From positions 1 through 35,184 of the forward strand of contig JAAXXD010000018.1 in NCBI GenBank assembly GCA_013334655.1: a stretch of DNA of 35,184 nt, written 5' to 3'. The translations under genes were made by a program, and so were the position numbers. Source of the stretch: Chlorobaculum sp. (GTDB lineage Bacteria; Bacteroidota; Chlorobiia; Chlorobiales; Chlorobiaceae). The notes below the pieces were generated by a model. That model was not told where the DNA came from. It saw only the letters and a list, made by a program, of their open reading frames with translations, and made no database searches. Positions within the stretch are counted from its first letter, which is position 1. Every line of letters begins with the position of its first letter. This document shows positions 8,769 through 20,431 of the stretch, one piece after another.

Positions 8769-9773
8769 TCACGTCAGCATCCGTCGCTCGCGGTAAAACT
8801 CGAACGTGCGCCGGATGCTCTGCTCGAAGGGTTCGTGGCGCATTCCCAGTTCACGCTGCGCTTTCGACGAATCGAAATAGAGAAACCGCGACGCCACGGC
8901 GAACATGGTCATATTGAACAGCTTGGAAATCTTGTGCCGCTTTTTGCTGAATCGGCTGAATTTGAGGAAAAAACTGATCAAGTGCGCCCCCCACATCGGA
9001 AGCGGCAGCGCACGCTGATGGACACCGGTCACCTGCATGATCGTCTGCGTGAGATCTTTGTACGACACGTTGTCGCCGCCGACGATATAGCGCTCGCCCT
9101 TCCGCCCTTTCTTCATGGCGGTGATGAGGCAATCGACGACGATCTCGACATCCACCACGCAAATCCCGCCCATCGGATAGAAGGGCATCTTGCGATTGTA
9201 GACATCCTTGATGATGCGTCCTGCGTTGAAATTGATGTCCCCAGCGCCGAAAACGAATGCCGGCACCACGATCACGCAGTCCATCCCTTTGCGCACTTCG
9301 TCTGCCACGAGCTTCTCGGCAGCGTGTTTGGTGCGGGCATATTCGAGATCGATCATGTCGAAATTCCAGCGACTCTCCTCGTCGAACTTGCGGTTCGGCC
9401 CACTGATCCCTACGGCGGTGATGGAGCTGACATGCACTACTCGTCTGACCCCGGCCTTGCGGCACGCCTCCAGCACATGGCTGGTGCCATCGACGTTGAT
9501 TCGCTGAAGCAGTGGGTTTTTGCGGTCGCCCATGTAGGTGATGCCCGCGCAGTGGAAGACCTCTTCTGCCCCTTCGAAAGCGCTGAAAAGCGAAGCGTAA
9601 TCAGTCACATCGCCATACGCCAGAGTGATGCGATCGAGGCACTCCTGGAGTGGAGCTAAATCGGAGCTGGCCCGCACCAGCGCATGAACATTTTCTCCGT
9701 TTGCGGCAAGTCTGTTGACAAGACGGGACCCAATGAATCCTGTGCCTCCGGTTACGACTATTTTCTTTCTCAC
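8769..9773 (-). CDS. NAD-dependent epimerase/dehydratase (extended SDR, 3-beta-HSD / dihydroflavonol reductase-like)
   Basis: KKIVVTGGTGFIGSRLVNRL Rossmann motif; YARTKHAAEK YxxxK active site. GTG start at 9773 fits the motif; the ORF track extends to an ATG at 9845. Confidence 0.88.
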   Translation of the reverse strand: MRKKIVVTGGTGFIGSRLVNRLAANGENVHALVRASSDLAPLQECLDRITLAYGDVTDYASLFSAFEGAEEVFHCAGITYMGDRKNPLLQRINVDGTSHVLEACRKAGVRRVVHVSSITAVGISGPNRKFDEESRWNFDMIDLEYARTKHAAEKLVADEVRKGMDCVIVVPAFVFGAGDINFNAGRIIKDVYNRKMPFYPMGGICVVDVEIVVDCLITAMKKGRKGERYIVGGDNVSYKDLTQTIMQVTGVHQRALPLPMWGAHLISFFLKFSRFSKKRHKISKLFNMTMFAVASRFLYFDSSKAQRELGMRHEPFEQSIRRTFEFYRERRMLT

Positions 9774-9853
9774 AAATGCTGTATGGTATTGAAGAACTGG
9801 TGGCTCGCCCGAAGATGTGCACTCTCCAGGGCAACGCCTTTTCAAATAATGCG

Positions 9854-10897
9854 TTACTCCTGAACCTCAATCTTGCCGTCCAGAATCTCCTTGCGGATCG
9901 ATTCGATGCGCTCACGGACGGTCTGGTCGATCAGCTTGTCGTTGCCGCTGTTCCAGACATAGTCGGTATAGCGGCCTTCGAGACCGAACACCCGCTGTTT
10001 GCCGCCCTGAAACTGCCCCTTCATCGCCTCCTCGACCGTAGTGAAAACCGCCTTGTCAACCGCCTTGGTCATGCTGGTCAGTACGAAGCCCGGCGCGAGG
10101 TAGGACTGATCCATGTCGGTGCAGATCACGAGTTTTTTCGTTTCCCTCGCGGCCTCGATGACCCCCATGCCGCTCGCGCCGGAGGCCTGGTAGATGATGT
10201 CCGCGCCTTTGCTGTACTGGCCGAGCGCCAGCTCCTTGCCCTTTGCGGGATCGTTGAATGCGCTGCCGGTCATGCCGATAAAGTTGGTGATGACCCTGAT
10301 CTCGGGCTTGACAAACTTTGCGCCTTCGCTAAAGCCGCTCTCGAATTTCCTGATGATGTTGGAATCCATGCCGCCGATGAAGCCGATGGTGCCGGTTTTC
10401 GATTCGAGCGCCGCGATAGCCCCGGCGAGGAATGACCCTTTTTTCTCTTCGAAGACGATACCGGAAAGATTGGCCGGAATTGCCGCGCCTGTCTGCGGAT
10501 TGTAGTCGATGCAGGCGAACTTCTTGTCGGGGAACTCACGCGCGATGGCCGTGATGTCGTCGGTGAAAAGCAGCCCAACGCCGATGATCAGCTTCACATC
10601 GGGATCGGCGGCCATCTGCCTCAAGGCCGCCTCGCGGTCGGCCCCCTCGCCCGACGGCTCGATGTAGTCGAACTGAATGCCGAGCTTCTGTTTGGCCTGT
10701 TCGAGGCCGTTATACGCCGAATCGTTGAACGACTTGTCGCCCCGCCCGCCAACGTCGAACACCAGTCCGACCTTGTAAGCTCCTGCTTTGCTTTCAGTTA
10801 CCGGTTTTTTACCAGCGCATCCCGTGATGAGCAGCAGGAACATCGTCAGAATGGATGACATCCTGAGCATGGATGGGGTAAGTTTCCGGTAAGTCAT
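9854..10897 (-). CDS. BMP family (PnrA/Med-like) ABC-transporter substrate-binding lipoprotein
   Basis: Lipobox LLLITGCAGKK; KVGLVFDVGGRGDKSFNDSAYNGLEQA; IGFIGGMDSNIIRKFESGFSEGAKFVKP; DIIYQASGASGMGVIEAA. Start placed at the MTYRK methionine; the ORF extends to 10978. Confidence 0.9.
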   Translation of the reverse strand: MTYRKLTPSMLRMSSILTMFLLLITGCAGKKPVTESKAGAYKVGLVFDVGGRGDKSFNDSAYNGLEQAKQKLGIQFDYIEPSGEGADREAALRQMAADPDVKLIIGVGLLFTDDITAIAREFPDKKFACIDYNPQTGAAIPANLSGIVFEEKKGSFLAGAIAALESKTGTIGFIGGMDSNIIRKFESGFSEGAKFVKPEIRVITNFIGMTGSAFNDPAKGKELALGQYSKGADIIYQASGASGMGVIEAARETKKLVICTDMDQSYLAPGFVLTSMTKAVDKAVFTTVEEAMKGQFQGGKQRVFGLEGRYTDYVWNSGNDKLIDQTVRERIESIRKEILDGKIEVQE

Positions 10898-11030
10898 GCT
10901 TGTATCGGGAGTTGATTCGTGAAAAATTTGTGGTCTAATATAATAAAAAAGGGGGCGTTTTAAGAAACGGATGCGCATGACCTGCTCACGCGCTATGCCG
11001 AGGCTTCACTGTTCGACAGAGTGGATTTTT

Positions 11031-11565
11031 ATGTTTAAAGACGATGAAATAATCCGGGATCAATCGCTTAACCGGTCAGCCATGTGTGCTCAACCCGGCA
11101 AGCGTGGAACAGCAGGAGTCGAGCCTGCAAAGCGTCAGCAACCGCGCATGATCGTCGTCGTATCCATCGTCGCGTGCGCCGTTGCCGGGTGGCTCTGTGG
11201 CGCGTCTCAGCCACGCCCGAAAGAGAGCAGCTCGTCAGCTTCACGGCCCCGCCGGACTCGACGAGGCGCAGGTGCTCGTGCAACTCATGCCTGCCACCGC
11301 CGCGCTGTTCAAGGCTCGCAACCTCTACGATTCCGTGGAAAATCTCAAAGCCGACACCCGTTACCTTCGCTCTCTGGATGCGGAATGGAAGAAAATCGAT
11401 GACCGGCACACGCGCCTCAGGAAGTACGTCAACGATCCCGTCACCACGCTCGAATATTGCAACGGCAAAGTCGCCGTGTTCTACACCAAAAATATCATCG
11501 ACCGATTCGAGATGTACCGTGCGGTCATTCCGGAATATACCCGTTTAACATCATATAAATCATAG
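11031..11565 (+). pseudogene. Small hypothetical membrane-anchored protein, apparently frameshifted
   Basis: N-terminal part (11031 on) has a TM segment RMIVVVSIVACAVAGWLCGAS. From about 11240 the good coding frame shifts by +1 (LHGPAGLDEAQVLVQLMPATAALFKARNLYDSVENLKADTRYLRSLDAEWKKIDD...), ending at 11565. Confidence 0.5.
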
Positions 11566-11594
11566 TTAAATATGACCTTGCTATCATATTTAAC
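11565..11594. terminator. Perfect 11-bp inverted repeat directly after the stop codon (candidate terminator or protein-binding site)
   Basis: GTTAAATATGA-ccttgcta-TCATATTTAAC; begins at the last base of the TAG stop of the ORF ending at 11565. Confidence 0.45.
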
Positions 11595-11834
11595 TGTTAA
11601 CATTTATAAGTGTAGCGATTTCATGAAACGGAGAAATCCAAAGATATATGCAAAATAATACTCGAACTGTATATTCAACACCACTAACAAAATGATACTT
11701 TTGTGGTAATTGTATATAATTTACTTTTGGAGAAATAATTTGGTGATAAAATCTATAAACCTTATATTTCACACATAATTTTAAATCTGTGCGAACAATC
11801 ATCGAAGTTCTGGTGATAATATGATAAAGCGTCC

Positions 11835-13412
11835 ATGTCATTCGAAGATAAAAGCTTCTCCCTATTCAAGTCTTTTCCCCATCCGGTATTCCTGATCACC
11901 CCGGATGGCACGGTTCTTGAAGCCAACCCTTGTTTCGTCGAAACTTATTTTAGCCGTGACGGTGAAATCTGTGGCAAGAACATCTATGAACTCACTGCTG
12001 CTGAACTTCACGCGCCTGACTTTGCAGCCAAACGGAAAGCCAACGTGGATAGCGTGGTATCTACCGGAAAGCATCTCATTGTCGATGATGAATTCGTGGA
12101 GGGTGGCATCTTCAGAAGCTCGATCTACCCGGTCAAATCTCAGGATGGTACGGTCGTCAGCGTTCTGATCATCGTCCACGACGTAACCGAGCAAGTCGAA
12201 ACAGAGCAGAAGGCCCGGCATACCGAACATATCTTCAAAGCGCTTTTTGACGCCGTCCCAGGCTCCGTTTTCATACTCGACGATGAGTGCCTGATGATCA
12301 GCTGCAATCGTTATGCCTTCGATTTTTTTGGAGACTGGAAAGGGGAAATCAGAAACAACAATATCTGCCATCTGGTGTTCAGTGAAGACCGGCCTCTCTT
12401 AAAAAAGCTGTTGACCGATCTTATTGAAACCGGTCATGAACAGGCTGATGAACTTAGAATGCATATCCATGAAGATCGAAACAGCTTCAACTGGTTCAGC
12501 ATCCATGCACGAAAGGCCGTCATCGACAATCGGAACTATCTTGTTCTGGTTTGCCTCGATATACATCAAATCAAAACATCCGAATTGCGCCTTTTCGAGT
12601 ATAAAAAATGGTTGACCAAGACTATGGAGGCTGGAAATGCAGGAGTCTGGGACTGGAATATCGTAACCAATGACGGGATGTGGTCAAACAAATTGTGGGA
12701 ACTCTTTGGAATCGAAAAACTGCCCGGGCTCTATCCCACCTTCGAACTATGGGAAAGCACTATTCATCCCGATGACCGTGAAATTATGGTCGAATCCGTG
12801 AAACGAGCTATTTCTCTGCTGGCTGACCTGAGTATCGAATATCGGACTCTTCGACCGGATGGTTCCTGTCGCTGGATATTTGAAACTGCCAAACCTGTCT
12901 ATGACAAACACGGTGAGGTAAAACGCTATTGTGGCATTGCAATCGACATTACCGATCAGAAGAAATTTGAAAATGAGATTACCCTCATTCGGGAACGTTT
13001 CGACATGTTACTTGAAAAATTACACATCGGCTTGTTTCATACCAGCCTGAAAGATAACTCCACGATACGAACAATCGAGCACGCCCGAATTTTCGGATAT
13101 GACAATCTCGAATCGGATTGGTCTTTTGACAAGTTTCTTGAACACATTGTTGACGAAGAGCGGGAGAGAGTCAGAGATGCTCTATTAAAATTCATATCAA
13201 ACTGTAAAGATTTTACTATCGATTTTCACATCAGAAAAGCGAGTGGCGAAATACGCAAGCTGTGGACGTCTGGCTCATTCATTTGTGATGATCATGGAAA
13301 ACCGACTCATATCGTCGGCATCGTGCAGGACACCACTGATCGGCAGGTTGGCGTATTGGTAGAGATAAGCACAAAGAATCGCGATATGATGAGCGGTGGC
13401 GCTTGGGGTTAA
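11835..13412 (+). CDS. Multi-PAS domain protein without a recognisable output domain
   Basis: Four PAS/PAC-like units (PHPVFLITPDGTVLEANPCF; VPGSVFILDDECLMISCNRYAFDFFG; AGVWDWNIVTNDGMWSNKLWELFG...YRTLRPDGSCRWI..GIAIDITDQKK; RKASGEIRKLWTSGSFICDDHGKPTHIVGIVQDTTDRQ); stops about 20 aa after the last PAC. Confidence 0.85.
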   Translation: MSFEDKSFSLFKSFPHPVFLITPDGTVLEANPCFVETYFSRDGEICGKNIYELTAAELHAPDFAAKRKANVDSVVSTGKHLIVDDEFVEGGIFRSSIYPVKSQDGTVVSVLIIVHDVTEQVETEQKARHTEHIFKALFDAVPGSVFILDDECLMISCNRYAFDFFGDWKGEIRNNNICHLVFSEDRPLLKKLLTDLIETGHEQADELRMHIHEDRNSFNWFSIHARKAVIDNRNYLVLVCLDIHQIKTSELRLFEYKKWLTKTMEAGNAGVWDWNIVTNDGMWSNKLWELFGIEKLPGLYPTFELWESTIHPDDREIMVESVKRAISLLADLSIEYRTLRPDGSCRWIFETAKPVYDKHGEVKRYCGIAIDITDQKKFENEITLIRERFDMLLEKLHIGLFHTSLKDNSTIRTIEHARIFGYDNLESDWSFDKFLEHIVDEERERVRDALLKFISNCKDFTIDFHIRKASGEIRKLWTSGSFICDDHGKPTHIVGIVQDTTDRQVGVLVEISTKNRDMMSGGAWG

Positions 13413-13499
13413 GCGATCTCTTGCGCCGGAAAATATGCCGTTTCCCGGCGCGGAAATACATTGCACGTGAGCAGACTGGAGAGCGTGCGGCGTGCGGCT

Positions 13500-14159
13500 T
13501 TAGGGCTTCAACTGGTTTTCGCGTTGCGCGAACAGGCTTCTGATAGAGGGTAGCATCGAGAGGGCTGCCGATTCGTTGCCCAGCTTCACCGCTTCCGAAA
13601 GCTCTTCGATGGCGCGTCCGATGCTCTGGTTCACCATCATATCCCCCTGGCCGGATCCGGCGGACAAAAATCTGGTCTCGCCGCCAAGCCGCAGCACTTT
13701 GGTTTTCAGCTCAGGTTTCATACAGCGGCGGCCAATGTTCTCGATCCGGTCGGCCCACTCTGTCGGCCCGGCATTGACTTGAGCTTTTTTCCGTCTGCCG
13801 GTCGAGACTTCATCCATCCCATTCGACACAAAAAGCACGCCAAGAGAGGTGACGGTCAGGAGGCTCGAAATGATCGCCCCGCTCCTCATACCCTGAAGCT
13901 CCAGCGTCAAGCCTGCTCCAGCGGCAAGTAACGCCAACAGCGCAATCCCGGCGCTGATCATGGTTGAAAGGCTCCAGCCAAGGCGCAATCCCCGGACGAG
14001 CGCGTACGAGCCTGCCGCGAGAGAGAGCGCAAAAAGCGCGACCGGCGCGAGCTGCATGTCGCCACTGACAAGCCTTGCGGAGAAAAACGCGAAAAAGAGA
14101 CCGAACACCGTCAGCACGACCCCCAACGGCAGCAATACCCAAAGCCAGGATTGTTTCAT
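13500..14159 (-). CDS. Hypothetical membrane protein (about 4 TM segments)
   Basis: 219-aa ORF with an N-terminal hydrophobic half (WVLLPLGVVLTVFGLFFAFFSA; LAPVALFALSLAAGSYALV; ISAGIALLALLAAGAGLTL; IISSLLTVTSLGVLFVS) and a soluble C-terminus. Confidence 0.65.
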   Translation of the reverse strand: MKQSWLWVLLPLGVVLTVFGLFFAFFSARLVSGDMQLAPVALFALSLAAGSYALVRGLRLGWSLSTMISAGIALLALLAAGAGLTLELQGMRSGAIISSLLTVTSLGVLFVSNGMDEVSTGRRKKAQVNAGPTEWADRIENIGRRCMKPELKTKVLRLGGETRFLSAGSGQGDMMVNQSIGRAIEELSEAVKLGNESAALSMLPSIRSLFAQRENQLKP

Positions 14160-14424
14160 TCCTCAGTAATTTTTTCGTCACGAAATGTACCGCCTTGCGG
14201 CGCAAAACGCTTTCCGACCCGGTTCTCCCCTGCCCGGAAGCGCCTACAGAGAGCAAAGATAAGAAAATCCTTTGCAATGGCGCGAAATTCTCTGACTCGC
14301 TACTCGCGCCTCCGCTTCACTCCGATCAGGCTGCTCTTCGCGGTTTCATAAAGATAAGCGGTTGGCTTTCGGATTAAAGGTGCTACATTCACTGTCCATT
14401 TTTCGATCAACCTTACTGAATGCC

Positions 14425-15714
14425 ATGCCCTTTTCCGCTCTCGGAATCATCGATCACTTGCGCAAAGCCCTCGCCGAAGAGGGCTACAAATCTCCAACTC
14501 CGATCCAGGCTGAAGCCATTCCGGTCATTCTTGACGGCAACGACCTGCTTGCCTGCGCCCAGACCGGCACCGGCAAAACCGCCGCATTCGCCCTTCCCGT
14601 GCTGCAACTGCTTTACCAGAGCCATATTCACGGAGAAAAACGCAAAATCAGGTGCCTCGTGCTCACCCCGACCCGGGAGCTGGCGATCCAGATCGGCGAA
14701 AGCTTCACGGCCTATGGCCGACACGCAGGCCTGGCCAGCACGGTTATTTTCGGCGGCGTCAACCAGAATCCGCAGACCGAGCGGCTCGTCAGGGGCGTCG
14801 ATATTCTGGTCGCCACTCCCGGCCGCCTGCTCGACCTGATCGGCCAGGGGCACCTGCACTTGCGTGACATCGAGTATTTCGTGCTCGACGAAGCCGACCG
14901 GATGCTCGACATGGGCTTCATTCACGATATTAAAAAAGTGCTGAAAGCCCTGCCGAAAAAGCGGCAATCACTCTTCTTCTCGGCCACCATGCCGCCGGAA
15001 ATCCTCAAACTCGCCGCCGCGATACTGCATAACCCGAAAGAGATTATGGTTACGCCGGTCTCATCGACCGTTGAAATCATCAACCAGCACATTCTGTTCG
15101 TTGACCGTGAAAACAAGAACGGGCTGCTGGCTCACCTGCTCAGGGAGCGGGACATCGAAAGCGCTCTGGTTTTCACGCGAACGAAACACGGCGCGGACAA
15201 AGTGGCCAAATTTCTCGCTCGTCACGACATTTCCGCTGAGGCGATTCACGGCAACAAATCGCAGAACGCCCGCCAGCGTGCGCTCGGCAACTTCAAAACG
15301 AGGGAAACGCGAGTGCTGGTCGCCACCGACATTGCCGCGCGTGGCATCGACATCGACGAGCTGGAGTATGTCATCAACGTCGATCTGCCCAACATCCCGG
15401 AAACTTACGTGCATCGCATCGGACGAACGGGCCGGGCCGGAAACCGCGGCACCGCCTTCTCGTTCTGCAACGCCGAAGAAAAGGAGTACCTCCGCGACAT
15501 CGAAAAACTCATCGCAAAAAAAATCCCGATCATCGGCGATCATCCTTTTCCGATGGTGAATTTCGAGGTGGAAGAGCCGACGCCAGCCGTAACAAAAAAA
15601 GGTAACGCCGGACATCAGGAGCCAAAACCAAAGCAGCCACAGACTCAAAAACCCGCCGACCCCGCCGCGAAACGCCCCGGGCGCAAACGGAGATTTTTCG
15701 GAAAGCAAGGGTGA
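14425..15714 (+). CDS. rhlE: DEAD-box RNA helicase, RhlE type
   Basis: [11 protein letters not shown] motif, [59 protein letters not shown]; basic C-terminal tail. Start chosen at MPFSALGI; the ORF extends to 14362. Confidence 0.92.
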   Translation: MPFSALGIIDHLRKALAEEGYKSPTPIQAEAIPVILDGNDLLACAQTGTGKTAAFALPVLQLLYQSHIHGEKRKIRCLVLTPTRELAIQIGESFTAYGRHAGLASTVIFGGVNQNPQTERLVRGVDILVATPGRLLDLIGQGHLHLRDIEYFVLDEADRMLDMGFIHDIKKVLKALPKKRQSLFFSATMPPEILKLAAAILHNPKEIMVTPVSSTVEIINQHILFVDRENKNGLLAHLLRERDIESALVFTRTKHGADKVAKFLARHDISAEAIHGNKSQNARQRALGNFKTRETRVLVATDIAARGIDIDELEYVINVDLPNIPETYVHRIGRTGRAGNRGTAFSFCNAEEKEYLRDIEKLIAKKIPIIGDHPFPMVNFEVEEPTPAVTKKGNAGHQEPKPKQPQTQKPADPAAKRPGRKRRFFGKQG

Positions 15715-15951
15715 CGTTCGCCGGAAAAGATGCGGCGATGGAGTCGATGAAGCCGGGAAAGTACGCAGAAAAAACAACGAGGATATGCTTGTGAGATGTG
15801 AAACGTCTCTGATACTGAGCACTACGCCATAAATAAATCATTGGCATCACAAGGTGATTATCTCTACTTTCTTGGTATATCCCTTTGCCCTCAGGGTTGT
15901 TAACGACTTTTCTCGCATGGCGAAGGCAGGATTATTGAAACGGAGAACAGG

Positions 15952-16932
15952 ATGGCGACAAAACCGGCAACAATCAATACCCAGACAGCTACGGATGACT
16001 TCGGTTCGATAGGAAGCAAACGGCGGCCCTCGTCCATTTATCTTGACAAGCTCGACGAGAAGAAAGAGGATAGCCCGGTAGTATTGTTCAGGCAGAAAAA
16101 GTCCAGAAAAATCGTATTCGGATGGTATGGCGGCAAGTTCAGCCATCTTGGCTGGCTGCTTCCTCTTTTGCCGCAATGTCATCACTATTGCGAACCTTTT
16201 TCAGGTTCCGCCGCGGTGTTGCTCAACAGAGCGCCATCGCCGGTCGAGACTTACAACGATATTGATGGCGATGTCGTGAACTTTTTCCGTGTCCTGCGCG
16301 ACCGTAGCGATGAGTTGATTCGGGCTTGCGCACTGACGCCATTCTCGCGAGAGGAGTACTACGATGCCATTCATGGAAGCCAGGTCGGCATCTCCGATGT
16401 GGAACGCGCCCGCCGATTCTTCATCCGCGCTCGCCAAACGAGAACAGGGCTGGCTCAAACAGCATCTCTTGGCAGGTGGGCGAACTGCAAGGAGACGAGC
16501 CGTTCGGGAATGTCTGGCGTCGTTTCTCGCTGGCTTGGCGGCGTCGAGGGACTTGACGAAGTGGCCGAACGCATCATGCGCGTCCAGATCGAGAACCGCC
16601 CGGCTATCGATATCATCAAACTCTACGACAGCCCGGATACGCTTTTCTACTGCGACCCGCCATATGTGCATTCAACGCGCGGTGATACAAAGGCTTACGG
16701 CTTCGAGATGGACGACCGGCAACACATCTCGCTGGCTGACACGCTGAAATCAATCGAAGGCAAAGCCGCCATCAGCGGATACCGCTGCGATCTCATGGAC
16801 GAGCTTTACAAGGATTGGCATCGGTTTGATGCTCCGGCCAAAAAGGTTCATTCGACCAAAGACGAACGGCAAGAATCACTCTGGACAAATTACGACCCAT
16901 CCCCTTTGTTTACGGTTGTAAAATTAAGGTAG
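15952..16932 (+). CDS. D12-class N6-adenine DNA methyltransferase (Dam-like)
   Basis: FGWYGGKFSHLGWLLPLLP, motif I CEPFSGSAAVLLN, motif IV FYCDPPYVHSTR; alpha-class order. Confidence 0.92.
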   Translation: MATKPATINTQTATDDFGSIGSKRRPSSIYLDKLDEKKEDSPVVLFRQKKSRKIVFGWYGGKFSHLGWLLPLLPQCHHYCEPFSGSAAVLLNRAPSPVETYNDIDGDVVNFFRVLRDRSDELIRACALTPFSREEYYDAIHGSQVGISDVERARRFFIRARQTRTGLAQTASLGRWANCKETSRSGMSGVVSRWLGGVEGLDEVAERIMRVQIENRPAIDIIKLYDSPDTLFYCDPPYVHSTRGDTKAYGFEMDDRQHISLADTLKSIEGKAAISGYRCDLMDELYKDWHRFDAPAKKVHSTKDERQESLWTNYDPSPLFTVVKLR

Positions 16933-16951
16933 AACTCTCAAGAAAAACCTC

Positions 16952-18061
16952 ATGGCACTGAGCTACCAGACAGCGGAAACCGATCTCAAACGCATATTCG
17001 CTCTTGCGGAGGCGGATGTTGCCGCCGTCAAAATGCCTCTGGTTTCTTCCGCCGCGCAACAGGCCGCGCAGGAGATGTTCGACTCGGAAACGCAGTCAAT
17101 CCGTGAAGCGCTTCTCGGTTGCGCTCTGGCGCGACTGCAAGATCGAAACATCGATATAACGCTTCCCTATATAAATCACGGCCCAACAGCCTTCAACGGA
17201 CGCACGCTGGATGAGCAGGTTGTCAATCCTTTCCTGAAATCAGCTCAAATTCCATCATCCAAAGGCCCGTACCTGGCAAGTTTCCGTCGAAGCGTCAAAT
17301 TCGATGCCGAGACCGGCAAGGGAGTTCGCGACAAGAAGGCGTTTGCGGCAATGCTCGCGTACATCGAGGAACTGAAGTCTGCCACGGCAGTCGAAGAGAT
17401 CGAGGCTCTTGTCAGACACCTCCTCTGGCGGTTTGTCATTCTGCGAGACAAGTCGAAAATCACCTTGGCTCGCATTAACAGATTGAGTCTTCCGCAGTTG
17501 AACGGATTGATTGTCGCCATGTTGAACGCAAAGAGCGGAGGCCGGTTCCCGGTTCTGCTTTCAACGGCAATGCTGCGAACGCTCAGGAAACAATTCAACC
17601 TTTCCTGGAAGATTAACCAGCAAGGTATTAATTCAGCCGATTCCGCATCGAAAACGGGTGGTGATATCGATGTGATCGATATGGAAACTGGAAAGTTTGT
17701 GTTTTCAATCGAAATAACGGAACGAGTTATCGACAGGAGTCGGATAATCTCCACATTCACCAGCAAGATTTCTCCGCACAGTATCGAGGATTATCTTTTC
17801 TTCTATTCGATGAGCCTTCCTGAAAAAGGAGCGCTGGAGGTCGCAAGGCAATATTTTGCTCAGGGACATGATATATCCTTTCTCAATGTGGAGGAGTGGC
17901 TGCGGAACAGCCTTGCAACGGTCGGCTCGAAAGGAAGGACGACTTTTACAAACGAATTCGTCGATCTGCTCGATCAACAGGAAACGCCATCAGAAATGAA
18001 GGTACTTTGGAACGATCTCATCAAGCAATTGCATGAACCACCGGCGGACACGGTCTCATAA
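16952..18061 (+). CDS. Putative type II restriction endonuclease paired with the upstream methylase (possibly SacI-family)
   Basis: Starts 19 bp after the D12 methylase stop, same strand; contains a PD-(D/E)XK-like core SKTGGDIDVIDMETGKFVFSIEITE. Family assignment is from memory of similar R-M pairs. Confidence 0.65.
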   Translation: MALSYQTAETDLKRIFALAEADVAAVKMPLVSSAAQQAAQEMFDSETQSIREALLGCALARLQDRNIDITLPYINHGPTAFNGRTLDEQVVNPFLKSAQIPSSKGPYLASFRRSVKFDAETGKGVRDKKAFAAMLAYIEELKSATAVEEIEALVRHLLWRFVILRDKSKITLARINRLSLPQLNGLIVAMLNAKSGGRFPVLLSTAMLRTLRKQFNLSWKINQQGINSADSASKTGGDIDVIDMETGKFVFSIEITERVIDRSRIISTFTSKISPHSIEDYLFFYSMSLPEKGALEVARQYFAQGHDISFLNVEEWLRNSLATVGSKGRTTFTNEFVDLLDQQETPSEMKVLWNDLIKQLHEPPADTVS

Positions 18062-18244
18062 TATTTGTATCGTTTCTCTTTTTCCAATCAAATATCCACA
18101 AAAAAACGCCGGAAAGCAGCCCTGCAACAAACTCCCGCGTTGAACATCCAGCTAAAGTAACTCTTCGTATCCCCTACCCCCTCCCCCTCCAAAAACCCAG
18201 CTGCGGTTGGTTTGTGTCATCGGTTTTACTACTTTTATTTTTAA

Positions 18245-19708
<1,464 letters not shown>

Positions 19709-19709
19709 G

Positions 19710-20114
19710 ATGCTTGCCGATTCGATGCGCCTGAAAATCTTGCTCCCTTACAAGGTGTTCGCCGTGAAAGAGCGGGTGGCGAGCATCGTGGCTGAAACGG
19801 AGCGTGGCTCGTATGGATTCCTGCCGAACCGGCTCGACTGCATCGCGCCGCTCGCGCCGGGGATTCTGATGTACCGCGTCATCGGCGAGGGCGAGAGCTT
19901 CGTCGCGGTCGATCAGGGGATTCTCGTCAAAACCGGCCCCGAGGTTGTTGTGTCGGTGCGTCACGCCATTGGCGGCGTCGATCTCGGCCAACTCGAAGCG
20001 GCGGTGCGGCGGGAGTTTCTCGATCTCGACGAGCGGGAGCGCGGCGTACGCGATACTATGGCAAAGCTGGAGAGCAGTTTCATCCGGCGCTTCATGGAGC
20101 TGAAGCATGAGTGA
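19710..20114 (+). CDS. atpC: N-type F1Fo-ATPase subunit epsilon
   Basis: Immediately after atpD; VASIVAETERGSYGFLPNRLDCIAPLAPGIL epsilon-type beta sandwich. Confidence 0.9.
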   Translation: MLADSMRLKILLPYKVFAVKERVASIVAETERGSYGFLPNRLDCIAPLAPGILMYRVIGEGESFVAVDQGILVKTGPEVVVSVRHAIGGVDLGQLEAAVRREFLDLDERERGVRDTMAKLESSFIRRFMELKHE

Positions 20115-20430
20115 GCGCAAGAACGGCAAACTGTCGGCGAACGGAAAGCCGCTCGACGAGCGGATCGGAGAGCGCGAGCTGCGCAAGATCGATGCGCGCA
20201 AAGCGGTGACGCGAAGCATCTGGGAGGGGTTCGCGATGTTCGGCATCATCGGCTGGTCAGTAGCGATTCCGACGCTCACAGGCGTGGCCATCGGCGTCTG
20301 GCTCGACGGCAACTATCCGTCGCGGCACTCGTGGACGCTCACCATGATCGTCATCGGCCTCGTCATCGGATGCCTGAGCGCATGGCGCTGGGTCTCGGAG
20401 GAGCACCGGAACATCGACAAGGAGAAGTGA
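20107..20430 (+). CDS. atpQ: N-ATPase AtpQ (AtpZ/AtpI-like membrane protein)
   Basis: Overlaps the atpC stop; AtpZ-like GWSVAIPTLTGVAIGVWLDGNYP with two TM segments; third position in the N-ATPase operon. Confidence 0.85.
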   Translation: MSERKNGKLSANGKPLDERIGERELRKIDARKAVTRSIWEGFAMFGIIGWSVAIPTLTGVAIGVWLDGNYPSRHSWTLTMIVIGLVIGCLSAWRWVSEEHRNIDKEK

Positions 20431-20431
20431 C

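Noticed and set aside
8835-9659. 274-aa plus-strand ORF opposite the epimerase
   Set aside because: Antisense shadow; the minus-strand Rossmann and YxxxK motifs explain the region.
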